64,000 nt of DNA, taken from the NCBI RefSeq assembly GCF_019175365.1, contig NZ_CP059572.1:6448001-6512000 (forward strand), read 5' to 3'. The number at the start of each line of letters is the position of its first letter. Within the stretch, counting starts at the first letter, position 1. This document shows, piece after piece, positions 1 to 12,001 of the stretch. The notes beneath the pieces were generated by a model. That model did no database searches, was not told the origin of the DNA, and was given only the letters and a program-made list of their open reading frames with translations. Position numbers and translations under genes: made by a program. The stretch is from Actinomadura graeca. Its GTDB lineage: Bacteria > Actinomycetota > Actinomycetes > Streptosporangiales > Streptosporangiaceae.

Positions 1-864
1 CTGCATGCCCTGCCGGGACGCGACCCGGTCGTAGACCGCGCGGGGCGGGTGGGCGATCCTGGCCCGCGCGGAGCGGGCGTCGGCGTCCTTGGCCGCGGCC
101 CGGTGCCGCCGCCGCGGCTCCGGGCGCCGCGTGGACGGCTCGTCCTCGGGCCGCGGAGGGAACCCGGCGGGCGGCGGCGCCTCCTGCCGGGCGGGGTCCT
201 GCCGGGCGGGCGGTTCGGCGGTTCGGCGGGCCTCGGGGCGCGGGCCCGGCTCCGTCCGGGCGGCGAGTGCCCCGGCGGACGTCACCGGGGGCGGCTGGGC
301 GGGCGTGTCCGCGCCGGCGGCGGAATCGGCGGCGGAATCGGTGGCGGGGTAGGCGACGCGGGCGTGCGCGCCGCGGGCGGCCCGGGCCGCCCGGACGGCG
401 CGTGACTTCCTGCGGCGGCCGGACGCGTGCATCCACCGGGGGAGGTGCCGGTCGAGGAACCCGAAGGCGGTGTTGCGGTCGCGCAGGTGGACCAGCAGCA
501 GCCCGCCGGGCTTCAGCGCCGCGACGAACCGGTCGAGGACGAGCTCGGCGTGCGGGACGCGCTCGATCAGGTACGAGGCGTGCACGACGTCGAAGGCGCG
601 CGGCGGCATCGGCACCGTGCGCAGATCGCCCAGGTACCAGGTGTCGAGATCGGTGCGCTCGCAGGTGTGGGCGCGCAGTTCGGGGGACTCCAGGTCGACG
701 CCCGTGACCTGGCGGTCGCGGTCGCCGAGCTCCAGCCCCGCCCCCCAGCCGCACCCCGCTTCCAGGATGTGGATCCGCTGCAGGGGCTTCTCGAGGGCGT
801 ACTGGCGGGCGCGTTCGGAGAAGAGATCGCCGTCGCTGACCGGCGGCGTACGCAGATCGGTCAC
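1..864 (-). CDS. Class I SAM-dependent methyltransferase, C-terminal end beyond the window
   Basis: The start is GTG at 862-864 on the minus strand and the frame stays open to position 1, so at least 288 residues are visible and the stop lies outside. The protein begins VTDLRTPPVSDGDLFSERA. Around residues 35-50 it has the SAM-binding loop EAGCGWGAG followed by the acidic VTGVDLE strand end, then FDVVHASYLIERVPHAE and LKPGGLLLVHLRDRNTA, the usual motif order of a Rossmann methyltransferase. After about residue 155 it becomes a long Ala/Pro/Arg-rich low-complexity stretch, then RIAHPPRAVYDRVASRQGMQ resembles folded sequence again. The substrate cannot be told. It diverges from mfd across a 221-base gap that must hold both promoters. 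Confidence is high for the fold and low for the role. Confidence 0.8.
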   Translation of the reverse strand, partial: MTDLRTPPVSDGDLFSERARQYALEKPLQRIHILEAGCGWGAGLELGDRDRQVTGVDLESPELRAHTCERTDLDTWYLGDLRTVPMPPRAFDVVHASYLIERVPHAELVLDRFVAALKPGGLLLVHLRDRNTAFGFLDRHLPRWMHASGRRRKSRAVRAARAARGAHARVAYPATDSAADSAAGADTPAQPPPVTSAGALAARTEPGPRPEARRTAEPPARQDPARQEAPPPAGFPPRPEDEPSTRRPEPRRRHRAAAKDADARSARARIAHPPRAVYDRVASRQGMQ

Positions 865-1085
865 AGTCTCGCAGCGTAATCGCCCGACTGCGCTGTGTCC
901 GCTATTTGCCCATTCTTGGGTGGCGTCGTGTCGCGCCCCGAGGGACGCGTACCCTGGTATCCGGCACCGGGATCCGCTGGGATTCCGGTACTTCGGGCTG
1001 CCCTGAGACCGGACGGGGGGCTCGCGCGGGAACCGGCGGGACAGCCGGAGCGGCCCCCTGAGGGGCGGATCGGGTAGCTGGCGAA

Positions 1086-4619
<3,534 letters not shown>

Positions 4620-4673
4620 GCTGGCGCGGTCCGGAATTGATCATCGACGAGACAGCGACGAGATGGGGTCCCC

Positions 4674-5342
4674 GTGCTCGGTAGGTCCGTGAAGGCCGCG
4701 GCGGCCGCCCTGGTGGCGGCCGGCGCGCTGGCCGGCTGTAGTGGCGGCTCCCCGAAGGCGGGCACCGCCGCCGTGGTCGGCGACGACCGCATCACCGTCA
4801 CCGCGCTCAGCCAGACCGTCCGGGACTGGCGGGAGCAGTTCAAGGACGACCCGCTGGCCAACCGGATGCGGGCCGGGTCGATCAACCCGGCCGACGGGAT
4901 GGGCTCGGAGTCGGGCGAGTCGGACCTGCGGGACGCGCTGACGCTGCTGGTCAACTTCCGCGTCGCCGAGAAGATGGCGCGGACCCAGGGCGTGGCGGTG
5001 CCCGAGGGGCAGACCGACCAGGCCGTCGACCTGCTCAACGAGAAGGGCGGCGCCGGGTCGATCACGCTGGCGAGCGGGTTGCCCCGGGACAGGACCCGCG
5101 AACTCGCCCGCTTCATCGCGACGCAGCGGCTCGTCATGCAGCGGCTCGGCGCGGACGGCAACCCGCAGAGCCTCCAGACCGCGGCGGCAGGGAAGCGCTG
5201 GAACGAGCTGTTCCGCAGCACGGCCGACGGCATGCACATCGAGGTCAATCCCCGGTACGGGACGTTCGACCCGGTCAAGGGGAACGTCGGGCCGGTCCTG
5301 TACCGGCTGTCGACGCCGGAATCGGGTATCGGCCGCACATGA
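4674..5342 (+). CDS. SurA N-terminal-domain-like lipoprotein
   Basis: A 222-residue predicted lipoprotein starting at GTG 4674. The N-terminus LGRSVKAAAAALVAAGALAGC is a lipobox signal peptide with the lipidated Cys at residue 22. The body (AAVVGDDRITVTALSQTV onward) resembles the helical chaperone domain of SurA/PrsA-type proteins. No parvulin peptidyl-prolyl isomerase domain follows, so it is a short chaperone-like lipoprotein, probably on the outer face of the membrane. Its stop overlaps the mazG start (ATGA at 5339-5342), which implies coupled translation. Placement between mfd and mazG is common in actinomycetes. The client is unknown. Confidence 0.85.
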   Translation: MLGRSVKAAAAALVAAGALAGCSGGSPKAGTAAVVGDDRITVTALSQTVRDWREQFKDDPLANRMRAGSINPADGMGSESGESDLRDALTLLVNFRVAEKMARTQGVAVPEGQTDQAVDLLNEKGGAGSITLASGLPRDRTRELARFIATQRLVMQRLGADGNPQSLQTAAAGKRWNELFRSTADGMHIEVNPRYGTFDPVKGNVGPVLYRLSTPESGIGRT

Positions 5343-6352
5343 GCCTGACCCTGCTCGCCACCACCCACCGGGTGGCGCCCGGACTGCTGACCTGGAAGGC
5401 GTGGGACGTGCTCCGCTCGGGCGCGCGCGTCCTGGCGCGCGCCGGCCACCCGCTGCTGCCCTACCTGCGCGAGGCCGGGGTCGTCCCCGAGGAGCCGGAC
5501 GAGCCGGACGCGGCCGCGCTGGTCGCGGCGGCGCGGCGCGGGGACGTCGTGTGGGTGGCGGCCCCCGAGGGCGACGAGGGGCTGATGCGCGAGATCGGCG
5601 CGCTCGTCGTGGACGACCCGCTGGACGTGGAGGTGCTGCACGGGTCGTACGACCTGCCCGGCGCGCGCCTGCTGGACCTCGTCTCGGTGATGGAGACGCT
5701 GCGCCGCGACTGCCCGTGGGACCGCGAGCAGACGCACGCGACGCTCGTCCCGTACCTGCTGGAGGAGGCGTACGAGGTCCTCGACACCGTCGAGTCCGGC
5801 GACCTCGGGGCGTTGCGCGAGGAGCTCGGCGACGTGCTGATGCAGGTGGCGTTCCACTCGGTGGTGGCCGCCGAGCGCGACGACGAGACGGCGTTCACCA
5901 TCGACGACGTGGCGGGCGGGATCGTCGACAAGCTCGTCCGCCGCCATCCGCACGTGTTCGGGGACGTGACGGTCTCCGGCGCGGACGAGGTGAACGCCAA
6001 CTGGGAGCAGATCAAGGCGGCCGAGCGGGCGGAGCGCAGCGGCGAGGAGGCGTCGGCGCTGGACGGGGTCCCGATGGGGCAGCCCGCGCTGTCGCTCGCG
6101 GCACAGCTCCAGCGGCGGGCCGCGCGGATCGGCGCGCCGGCCGGGCCCGAGCCCGGGGAGGCGTCGGGGAACGGGGCCGGTCCCGCTGCGGGGAACGGCG
6201 CCGACACCGGGAACGACCTGGGGATACGGCTTTTCGGCCTGGTCCGGGAGGCGGTCGGGCGGGGCGTTGATCCGGAGGCCGAGTTGCGCGCGGTATCGCG
6301 GGTATTCCGCGATCGTGTCCGAGCCTGGGAACGACGCGAGCGAGACGCCTGA
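5339..6352 (+). CDS. mazG: MazG-family nucleoside triphosphate pyrophosphohydrolase
   Basis: A 337-residue protein. The catalytic MazG helices lie around residues 118-230: MRRDCPWDREQTHATL-type entry (here LRRDCPWDREQTHATL), then PYLLEEAYEVLDTVESGD and LREELGDVLMQVAFHS. The EExxE and ExxD acidic clusters that bind magnesium are intact. The family cleaves NTPs to NMP and pyrophosphate and cleans the nucleotide pool. About 110 residues precede the domain, as in other actinobacterial MazG proteins. A Gly/Ala-rich linker near residues 265-290 precedes a last helical segment. The ATG overlaps the upstream lipoprotein stop. Confidence 0.93.
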   Translation: MSLTLLATTHRVAPGLLTWKAWDVLRSGARVLARAGHPLLPYLREAGVVPEEPDEPDAAALVAAARRGDVVWVAAPEGDEGLMREIGALVVDDPLDVEVLHGSYDLPGARLLDLVSVMETLRRDCPWDREQTHATLVPYLLEEAYEVLDTVESGDLGALREELGDVLMQVAFHSVVAAERDDETAFTIDDVAGGIVDKLVRRHPHVFGDVTVSGADEVNANWEQIKAAERAERSGEEASALDGVPMGQPALSLAAQLQRRAARIGAPAGPEPGEASGNGAGPAAGNGADTGNDLGIRLFGLVREAVGRGVDPEAELRAVSRVFRDRVRAWERRERDA

Positions 6353-6410
6353 TTCGGGGGATATAACCCGAAAGATCGCGGATGGGGTGGTCTGGCGGGG
6401 AACGCACGTC

Positions 6411-6416
6411 TACCCT
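6411..6416 (+). promoter_or_regulatory. Possible -10 box for the PBP gene
   Basis: TACCCT lies seven bases before the chosen GTG start of the PBP gene, so transcription could begin at or next to the start codon and give a leaderless mRNA, which is common in actinobacteria. No convincing -35 hexamer was seen. Tentative. Confidence 0.3.
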
Positions 6417-6422
6417 AGGCGC

Positions 6423-8936
6423 GTGCCGAACGAGGCGGAAAGCGACGGCGGGGACGCCATCCCCTCACTGGGGCGGCGTCTCCCTCCGGGGCGCGGCCCC
6501 TTACAAGGACGCCGCCGGCGCCGGGTGTTCGCCGCGACGACGACGCGCGCAGAGAAGGCGCGCGCGCTCCGCGGCCTTGGTGCGCTGGGCGGGCTCGCGG
6601 GCGTGCTCGTCGCCCTGATGCTGCTCCCCACCGCCTGCACCGCCGGTGTCGGCGCCCGCGACGCGGCCGGCTGGTTCGAGAGCGAGCCCGACGGCCTGAC
6701 GACCTCCGGCGTCCCGCAGCGCTCCCGGATCCTCGCCGCCGACGGTTCCGTCCTCGCGACGTTCTTCTACCAGAACCGCGTGGACGTCCCGCTGGACCGG
6801 ATCGCCCCCGTCGCCAGGCGCGCCATCCTCGCCATCGAGGACAGCCGCTTCTACCAGCACGGCGCCATCGACTCCCAGGGGACGCTGCGCGCGCTCGCGA
6901 GCAACCTGTCCAACGGCCAGGTGACGCAGGGCGGATCCGGCATCACCCAGCAGTACGTCAAGAACCTGCTGCTCACCACCGCCGAGTCCGCCGCCGAGGT
7001 GCGCGCCGCCAAGGAGGTCTCCGCCGCCCGCAAGATCCGCGAGCTGCGGTACGCGGTGGCGCTGGAGAAGCGCTACTCCAAGGACGAGATCCTCCGCCGC
7101 TACCTCAACATCGCCTACTACGGCGACGGCGCGTACGGCATCGAGGCCGCGGCCCGGCACTACTTCTCCAAGCCCGCGTCCAAGCTGGAGCTCGGCGAGG
7201 CGGCGCTGCTCGCCGGCGTCATCCGCTACCCCTACGCCTACGACCCCGTCCACCACCCGGGCGCGGCCCGCGAGCGCCGCGACATCGTGCTGCGCCGGAT
7301 GGCCGAGCTCGGCTGGCTCGACAAGGACGCCGCGGAGGCCGCCGTCCGGGAGCCCATCGGGCTGCGCGTGCAGCACGTCCAGAGCGGATGCGTGACCAGC
7401 TCGGCGCCGTTCTTCTGCGACTACGTCCAGCGGGAGATCCTCACCAGCACCGTGTTCGGCGCCACCCCGCAGGAGCGGGAGAAGCTGCTCAAACGCGGCG
7501 GGCTCACGATCCGGACCACCCTGGACCGGCATGCGCAGCGGGCCGCGCAGCGCGCCGTGGACGCGCACGTCCCGCGCCGCAACTCCGCCCACAAGGCCGC
7601 CGCCGAGGCGATGGTCGAGCCCGGCACAGGCAAGATCAAGGCGCTGGTCGTGGACCGCGCGCTCGGCCCGGACCGCGAGCGCGGCAAGACCTGGATCAAC
7701 TTCGCCGCCGACGCCAGCCACGGGTCCAGCATCGGCATGCAGGCCGGGTCCACGTTCAAGGCGTTCACGCTCGCCGCCGCGCTGGACGAGGGCCTGCCGT
7801 TCGGCACCCGGCTGCTGGCACCGAGCAGCTTCACGCCCGTCGGCTACCGGGACTGCGACGGCAAGGCCCGCAACGACCCCGACAGCGAGCTGCGCAACTC
7901 CGCCGACGGGGAGGGCGGCAGGACCTTCAGCCTCGTCACCGGAACGCACCATTCGGTCAACACCTTCTTCCTGGCGCTGGAGCGGAAGGTCGGGCTGTGC
8001 GAGACGGTCAAGATGGCCGAGCGGCTCGGGATGCGGCAGGCCAACGGCCAGGCGCTGGAGCAGTACCCGTCGTTCACGCTCGGGTTCAACCCGGTCTCGC
8101 CGCTGCGGCTCGCCGCGGCCTACGCGGCGTTCGGCGCCCGGGGCCGCTACTGCGCGCCGATCGCGATCACGCAGGTCACCGTCGCGTCCGGACGCAAGAT
8201 GAAGGTCCCCGGCGCCGACTGCCGGCAGGCGATCGACAAGGGCGTCGCGGACGCGGTGAACTACGTGCTGAGCGGCGTCCTCACCAAGGGCACGGCGAAG
8301 GGCCTCGGGCTCGGCCGTCCCGCGGCGGGCAAGACCGGCACCGTGGACAACTTCTCCGCCGCCTGGTTCGCCGGGTACACCCCCGAGCTGGCGGCGGCCG
8401 TGTGGGTCGGCGATCCGCGCGGCGGCTACCGGTACCCCATGGAGAACCTCTGCATGGACGGCCGCTGCTACGGCGCGGTCTTCGGGGCGACGATCCCCGC
8501 GCCGATCTGGCAGCAGAGCATGTCCGGGGCGCTGTCGGAGACCTCCGCCGGCTCCTTCCACCGCCCGCCCGACCACTTCTTCAGCAGGGGCTCGGGCGAG
8601 GACAGGGTGCGGGTGCCGGACGTCCGCGGCATGAGGCTGCGCGAGGCGGTCGTCCGCCTGCGCGGCGCGGGCTTCAAGGTCCGCCTCGGCCCGCCGGTCA
8701 AGTCGGACAGGTACAAGAAGGGCACGGTCGCGGAGACGTCCCCGGCCGCCGGTTCCGCCGAGCCGGGCGACACCATCACGCTGCGTCCGAGCAGCGGCCC
8801 CGGGCCCCGCGGTCCCCGCGACCCCCGTGGCGGCGGTGGCGGCGAGCAGGTCCCGGTGCCACCGGACTTCCCTTCGCCGACCACGCCGCCCGACCTCGCG
8901 GGAACCCCGCCCGACCAGCGCGAGAACCCCGCCTGA
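6423..8936 (+). CDS. Class A penicillin-binding protein with PASTA domain
   Basis: A bifunctional peptidoglycan glycosyltransferase/transpeptidase of 837 residues when started at GTG 6423. The frame is open further upstream, but that would overlap mazG. A single membrane anchor is near residues 45-70 (GGLAGVLVALMLLPTAC). The GT51 domain follows, with catalytic Glu139 in AIEDSRFYQHG and GGSGITQQYVKN. The transpeptidase has Ser443-x-x-Lys446 (AGSTFKAF), SVN (HHSVNTFF) and Lys637-Thr-Gly (AGKTGTVDN). One PASTA domain follows (VPDVRGMRLREAVVRL), then a Gly/Pro-rich tail. It polymerises and cross-links cell wall outside the membrane; PASTA domains often bind muropeptides or lipid II. The first 30 residues are low-complexity and the start is less certain than the rest. 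Confidence 0.93.
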   Translation: MPNEAESDGGDAIPSLGRRLPPGRGPLQGRRRRRVFAATTTRAEKARALRGLGALGGLAGVLVALMLLPTACTAGVGARDAAGWFESEPDGLTTSGVPQRSRILAADGSVLATFFYQNRVDVPLDRIAPVARRAILAIEDSRFYQHGAIDSQGTLRALASNLSNGQVTQGGSGITQQYVKNLLLTTAESAAEVRAAKEVSAARKIRELRYAVALEKRYSKDEILRRYLNIAYYGDGAYGIEAAARHYFSKPASKLELGEAALLAGVIRYPYAYDPVHHPGAARERRDIVLRRMAELGWLDKDAAEAAVREPIGLRVQHVQSGCVTSSAPFFCDYVQREILTSTVFGATPQEREKLLKRGGLTIRTTLDRHAQRAAQRAVDAHVPRRNSAHKAAAEAMVEPGTGKIKALVVDRALGPDRERGKTWINFAADASHGSSIGMQAGSTFKAFTLAAALDEGLPFGTRLLAPSSFTPVGYRDCDGKARNDPDSELRNSADGEGGRTFSLVTGTHHSVNTFFLALERKVGLCETVKMAERLGMRQANGQALEQYPSFTLGFNPVSPLRLAAAYAAFGARGRYCAPIAITQVTVASGRKMKVPGADCRQAIDKGVADAVNYVLSGVLTKGTAKGLGLGRPAAGKTGTVDNFSAAWFAGYTPELAAAVWVGDPRGGYRYPMENLCMDGRCYGAVFGATIPAPIWQQSMSGALSETSAGSFHRPPDHFFSRGSGEDRVRVPDVRGMRLREAVVRLRGAGFKVRLGPPVKSDRYKKGTVAETSPAAGSAEPGDTITLRPSSGPGPRGPRDPRGGGGGEQVPVPPDFPSPTTPPDLAGTPPDQRENPA

Positions 8937-9037
8937 CCTGCCCTTTCCCTGCTCGGCCGTGTGATCGTCCGGAGGTCGGGTAGATCGGGTTCCGGGGCAT
9001 TGCGCCCCGATGGATCCGATCGGGGGGAACGATCGAC

Positions 9038-9982
9038 ATGCGAGCCATCGCCGTGTCCGAATACGGCGCGACGCCAGCGCTGACGCGCGTGCCGCGGCCG
9101 GAGCCCGGCCCGGGGGAGATCCTGGTGAAGCTGGTCGCCGCCGGTCTCAACCCGCTCGACTGGAAGGTCGCCGACGGCGCGCTCAAGGACGACGTCGACG
9201 CCACGTTCCCGCTCGTCCTCGGCCTGGACGGCGCGGGCGTCGTGGACGAGGCCGGCGAGGGCGTGACCCGGCTGCGCCACGGCGAGCAGGTCTACGGCTC
9301 CTTCTTCGGCGTCACGCGCGGGCTCGGCACCTACGCCGAGTACACCCTGGCCGCCGAGGACGGCCCGGTCGCGCGGATGCCCGAGGGCATGATCTACACA
9401 CAGGCCGCGGCGGTGCCGACGGCGTGCATGAGCGCGCTGGAGCTCGTCGAGGCCGCGCACGTCGACACCGGGCAGACCGTCCTGGTCGTGGGCGCGACCG
9501 GCGGCGTCGGCCAGGCCGTGGTGCAGCTCGCCGCCGCCACCGGCGCCAAGGTGATCGCCACGGCCCGCGCCGACATGACGGAGACCATGCGGCGGCTCGG
9601 CGCGTCCGAGACCGTCGACCACTCGGCGGGCGACCTCAACGAGCAGGTCCTCGCCGCGCACTCCGACGGCGTCGACGTCGTGCTGGACATGGTCAGCGAC
9701 ACCGCCCGCATCGAGACGCTCGCGCGGCTGCTCCGCCCGGGCGGGACCTACCTCAGCACCACGTGGTCGGTGAACCCCGACTCGATGGCGGCCCAGGAGA
9801 TCCGCGGCATCAACTTCCAGGGCAAGCCGACCGCCGCGCTGCTGGAGCGTGTTTCCGACCTCATCGACGCGGGCACGCTGCGCGTCATGATCGAGCGCGA
9901 GGTGCCGCTGGAACGGGCGCCCGAGGCACTGGCGGACAACCGGGTGGGCGGCGCGCGCGGCAAGACCGTCATCCGCATCTGA
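9038..9982 (+). CDS. NADP-dependent MDR oxidoreductase, zinc-independent quinone-oxidoreductase type
   Basis: A 314-residue medium-chain dehydrogenase/reductase. The GroES-like N-terminal half includes LVAAGLNPLDWKVADG and VLGLDGAGVVDEAGEGV. The Rossmann half has VLVVGATGGVGQAVVQLA near residue 150, the variant loop usual for zinc-independent reductases. The Cys ligands of zinc alcohol dehydrogenases are missing. The family reduces quinones or enones with NAD(P)H; the substrate is unknown. ATG 9038 follows a GGGGGAA ribosome site. A small helical protein follows eight bases after the stop and is probably cotranscribed. Confidence 0.88.
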   Translation: MRAIAVSEYGATPALTRVPRPEPGPGEILVKLVAAGLNPLDWKVADGALKDDVDATFPLVLGLDGAGVVDEAGEGVTRLRHGEQVYGSFFGVTRGLGTYAEYTLAAEDGPVARMPEGMIYTQAAAVPTACMSALELVEAAHVDTGQTVLVVGATGGVGQAVVQLAAATGAKVIATARADMTETMRRLGASETVDHSAGDLNEQVLAAHSDGVDVVLDMVSDTARIETLARLLRPGGTYLSTTWSVNPDSMAAQEIRGINFQGKPTAALLERVSDLIDAGTLRVMIEREVPLERAPEALADNRVGGARGKTVIRI

Positions 9983-9990
9983 GGAGGACC

Positions 9991-10200
9991 ATGAACGACG
10001 CCGAGAGAAGGGACAGGCTCCGCGTGATCGACGAGGACCTCGCCCGCCTGCGCGCGGATCTCACGCCACCCCCCGAGGCCCCCCGCGACTTCGTGGACGG
10101 CGGCCAGGACCTGGCCGCCCGCGAGGAACTGGCCGGTCAGATCGAAGTCCTGGAGGCCGAGCGCCAGCGCCTAGAAGACGAACTCACCGAACTCGGCTAG
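9991..10200 (+). CDS. Small charged helical protein, function unknown
   Basis: A 69-residue protein (MNDAERRDRLRVIDEDLARL at the start) with a textbook GGAGG site at 9983-9987 just upstream of the ATG. It is rich in Glu, Arg and Leu. Two predicted helical segments (residues 3-24 and 41-68) with heptad-like Leu/Ile spacing flank a proline-rich hinge, so a short coiled coil is likely. No family was recognised. The eight-base gap from the oxidoreductase suggests a two-gene unit. Confidence 0.75.
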   Translation: MNDAERRDRLRVIDEDLARLRADLTPPPEAPRDFVDGGQDLAAREELAGQIEVLEAERQRLEDELTELG

Positions 10201-10210
10201 CGCCTGTCGG

Positions 10211-10505
10211 AACGCGTGACTTGCCAGGCGCCGCGAAGCCGAAGGCGGGCGGAGCCGGGCAGATCGCAAAGTGATGCCGCGTTCGCCCAGGACCGGTGAC
10301 ATAGCGAGCCGGGACGTTGGAACACGGCCTAGCGCCTCGGCCCACAAGAACTCTCACACGGAAGCGAGTGACCTCAGCTGTCACGCGAGCGCGCTACCAG
10401 CCCGTCGGGGCGAAGCCGGAGGCGAGCCCCGACGGGATGATCGCGAAGCGATGTCGCGCTCGCCCAAGCGCGGTCAAGGACGCGAGCCGCCAGGCGAGCG
10501 TTCTT
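10211..10505. repeat. Imperfect tandem intergenic repeat between converging genes
   Basis: The gene-free stretch between the small helical protein and the histidine kinase contains two related blocks. Each reads roughly GCGAAGCCGAAGGCG, then GATCGCAAAGTGATG, then GCGTTCGCCCAGG, and ends with a GCGAGCC element, at about 10232-10320 and 10410-10505. The second copy has GATCGCGAAGCGATG and GCTCGCCCAAG. The blocks contain several small hairpins. They look like a dispersed intergenic repeat family acting at a bidirectional termination point; no coding sequence is evident. Confidence 0.6.
10401..10437. terminator. Perfect inverted repeat, probable bidirectional terminator
   Basis: The arms CCCGTCGGGGC (10401-10411) and GCCCCGACGGG (10426-10436) form an 11-pair stem around a 14-base loop, between two converging genes. 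There is no T-run, as is usual for high-GC actinobacterial hairpins. A smaller hairpin ATCGC-GAA-GCGAT follows immediately. Confidence 0.55.
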
Positions 10506-11925
10506 GGGCCGAGGTTGTCCTAGGAAGCCGCAGGACGAAGCGGGCGCCGGGGGAGCCGTCGGCGCGGTCGGTCAGGGCGAGGGTGCCGCCGTGGGCCTCG
10601 GCGATGTCGCGGGAGATGGCGAGGCCGAGCCCGGTGCCGCCGGCGTCGCGGTGCTGGCCCTCGGCGAGCCGGGTGAAGCGCTCGAAGACCCGCTCGCGGT
10701 CCTCGGGGGCGATGCCGATGCCGTCGTCGATCACCTCGACCAGCGCGATCGCGGGCAGCGCCGTGCCCACGATCACCGTGACGGCGCTCTCGGCGTGCCG
10801 GTCGGCGTTGTCGATCAGGTTGGTCAGGAGCCGGGCCAGCTCGTTGCGGCCGCCGTTGACCCGCACCGGACCCTCCGACAGGACGGTCACCTGCGCGCGG
10901 CGGGGGCGCCGCAGGACCTCCTGGTCCACCAGCTCGGTCAGGTCCACCGTCTCGCGTGCGAAGTCCCTGTCGGCCTCCAGCCGCGCGAGGGCGAGCAGGT
11001 CGTCCACCACGGCGGTGAGCCGGTCGGTGTTGTCGAGGATCGCCCGGAGCGTCTCGGGCAGGTCGGTGGCGTCCGGGGCGGACAGGGCCAGTTCCAGTTC
11101 CATCCGGAGCCCGGTGAGGGGGCTGCGCAGCTCGTGGGAGACGTCGGAGACGAACGCGCGCTGCCGTGCGACCGCCTTCTCCAGCCGGTCGAGGGTCGCG
11201 TTGACGCTGCGGGCGAGCAGCGCCACCTCGTCGCGGCGGGGCGGCACCGGCACCCGGCGCTCCAGGTCGGTGGCGGTGATCTCGTCCAGCTCGCGGCGGA
11301 TCGCCTCGACCGGGCGCAGGGTGCGGCTCGCCGACATCCAGGTGCCCCAGCCCACCAGCCCGATGATGACCGGGATGCCGAGCGCCAGCAGGCCCGCCAG
11401 CAGCGGCCGCGGCAGCAGTCCCGGCTCGGGCGCCAGCGTGTAGACGAGGCGCTGGTCCTGCCCCACGCCCTCCCGGGTCACGACGACGAGGAAGCAGTGC
11501 CCGCCCGGCGCGTCCACTTTGCAGCTGCGGCCGGCGCGCCGGGCGTCGCCCTCCGGGGCGGGGAAGCGGACCGGGGGCCGCCCCTCCATGGGGCGGCTGG
11601 CGGCGATCACCTGGCCCTCGCCGTCCTGGATCTGCACGCGCCGGACGTAGGCGGAGGACAGGCGCGGGCCGAGCGTCTCGGTGTGGAGCAGCGTGCCGAT
11701 GCGGCGGCCCTCGCGGGACAGGTCGTCCACGATGTCGTTGGCCACCTGCCGGCGGACCACCGCCAGCAGGACCACGTACAGCGCCGTGGACAGCACGAGT
11801 GCCGAGAGGACCGCCGACAGCGTCACCCGGACGCGGATCTCCGGGTGCCGGAGCGCGACCTGCCAGATCCGGCGGGTCAGGACCCCGAGGGACCGGCGGC
11901 GCCGGACAGGGATGGCGACCTCCAC
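10474..11925 (-). CDS. Sensor histidine kinase, orphan
   Basis: A 483-residue membrane kinase. TM1 lies near residues 35-58, the extracytoplasmic sensor region runs from about 60 to 172, and TM2 lies near 175-195. HAMP-like, HisKA (FVSDVSHELRSPLTG, phosphorylated His in the H box) and HATPase domains follow, with an N box (NLIDNADRHAE), G1 (DDGIGIAPEDRERVF) and G2 (GGTGLGLAI). The sensor region has two Cys close together (RSCKVDAPGGHCF) that could form a disulfide. GTG 11925 precedes rather than follows the GGAGG-like sequence, so translation may be leaderless. No response regulator is adjacent. It sits 76 bases downstream of the ABC permease on the same strand. Confidence 0.9.
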   Translation of the reverse strand: MEVAIPVRRRRSLGVLTRRIWQVALRHPEIRVRVTLSAVLSALVLSTALYVVLLAVVRRQVANDIVDDLSREGRRIGTLLHTETLGPRLSSAYVRRVQIQDGEGQVIAASRPMEGRPPVRFPAPEGDARRAGRSCKVDAPGGHCFLVVVTREGVGQDQRLVYTLAPEPGLLPRPLLAGLLALGIPVIIGLVGWGTWMSASRTLRPVEAIRRELDEITATDLERRVPVPPRRDEVALLARSVNATLDRLEKAVARQRAFVSDVSHELRSPLTGLRMELELALSAPDATDLPETLRAILDNTDRLTAVVDDLLALARLEADRDFARETVDLTELVDQEVLRRPRRAQVTVLSEGPVRVNGGRNELARLLTNLIDNADRHAESAVTVIVGTALPAIALVEVIDDGIGIAPEDRERVFERFTRLAEGQHRDAGGTGLGLAISRDIAEAHGGTLALTDRADGSPGARFVLRLPRTTSAQERSPGGSRP

Positions 11926-12001
11926 AGTGCGTATGCCACTACCCGTTCTTTCTTGCCAGAGCGGGGCAAACGCGACCGTGGTCGGGGGGTAAAAAGATCG
12001 T

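Noticed and set aside
6267..6422. Upstream extension of the PBP gene
   Set aside because: It would overlap mazG by about 85 bases and adds residues not seen in class A PBPs; GTG 6423 is better.
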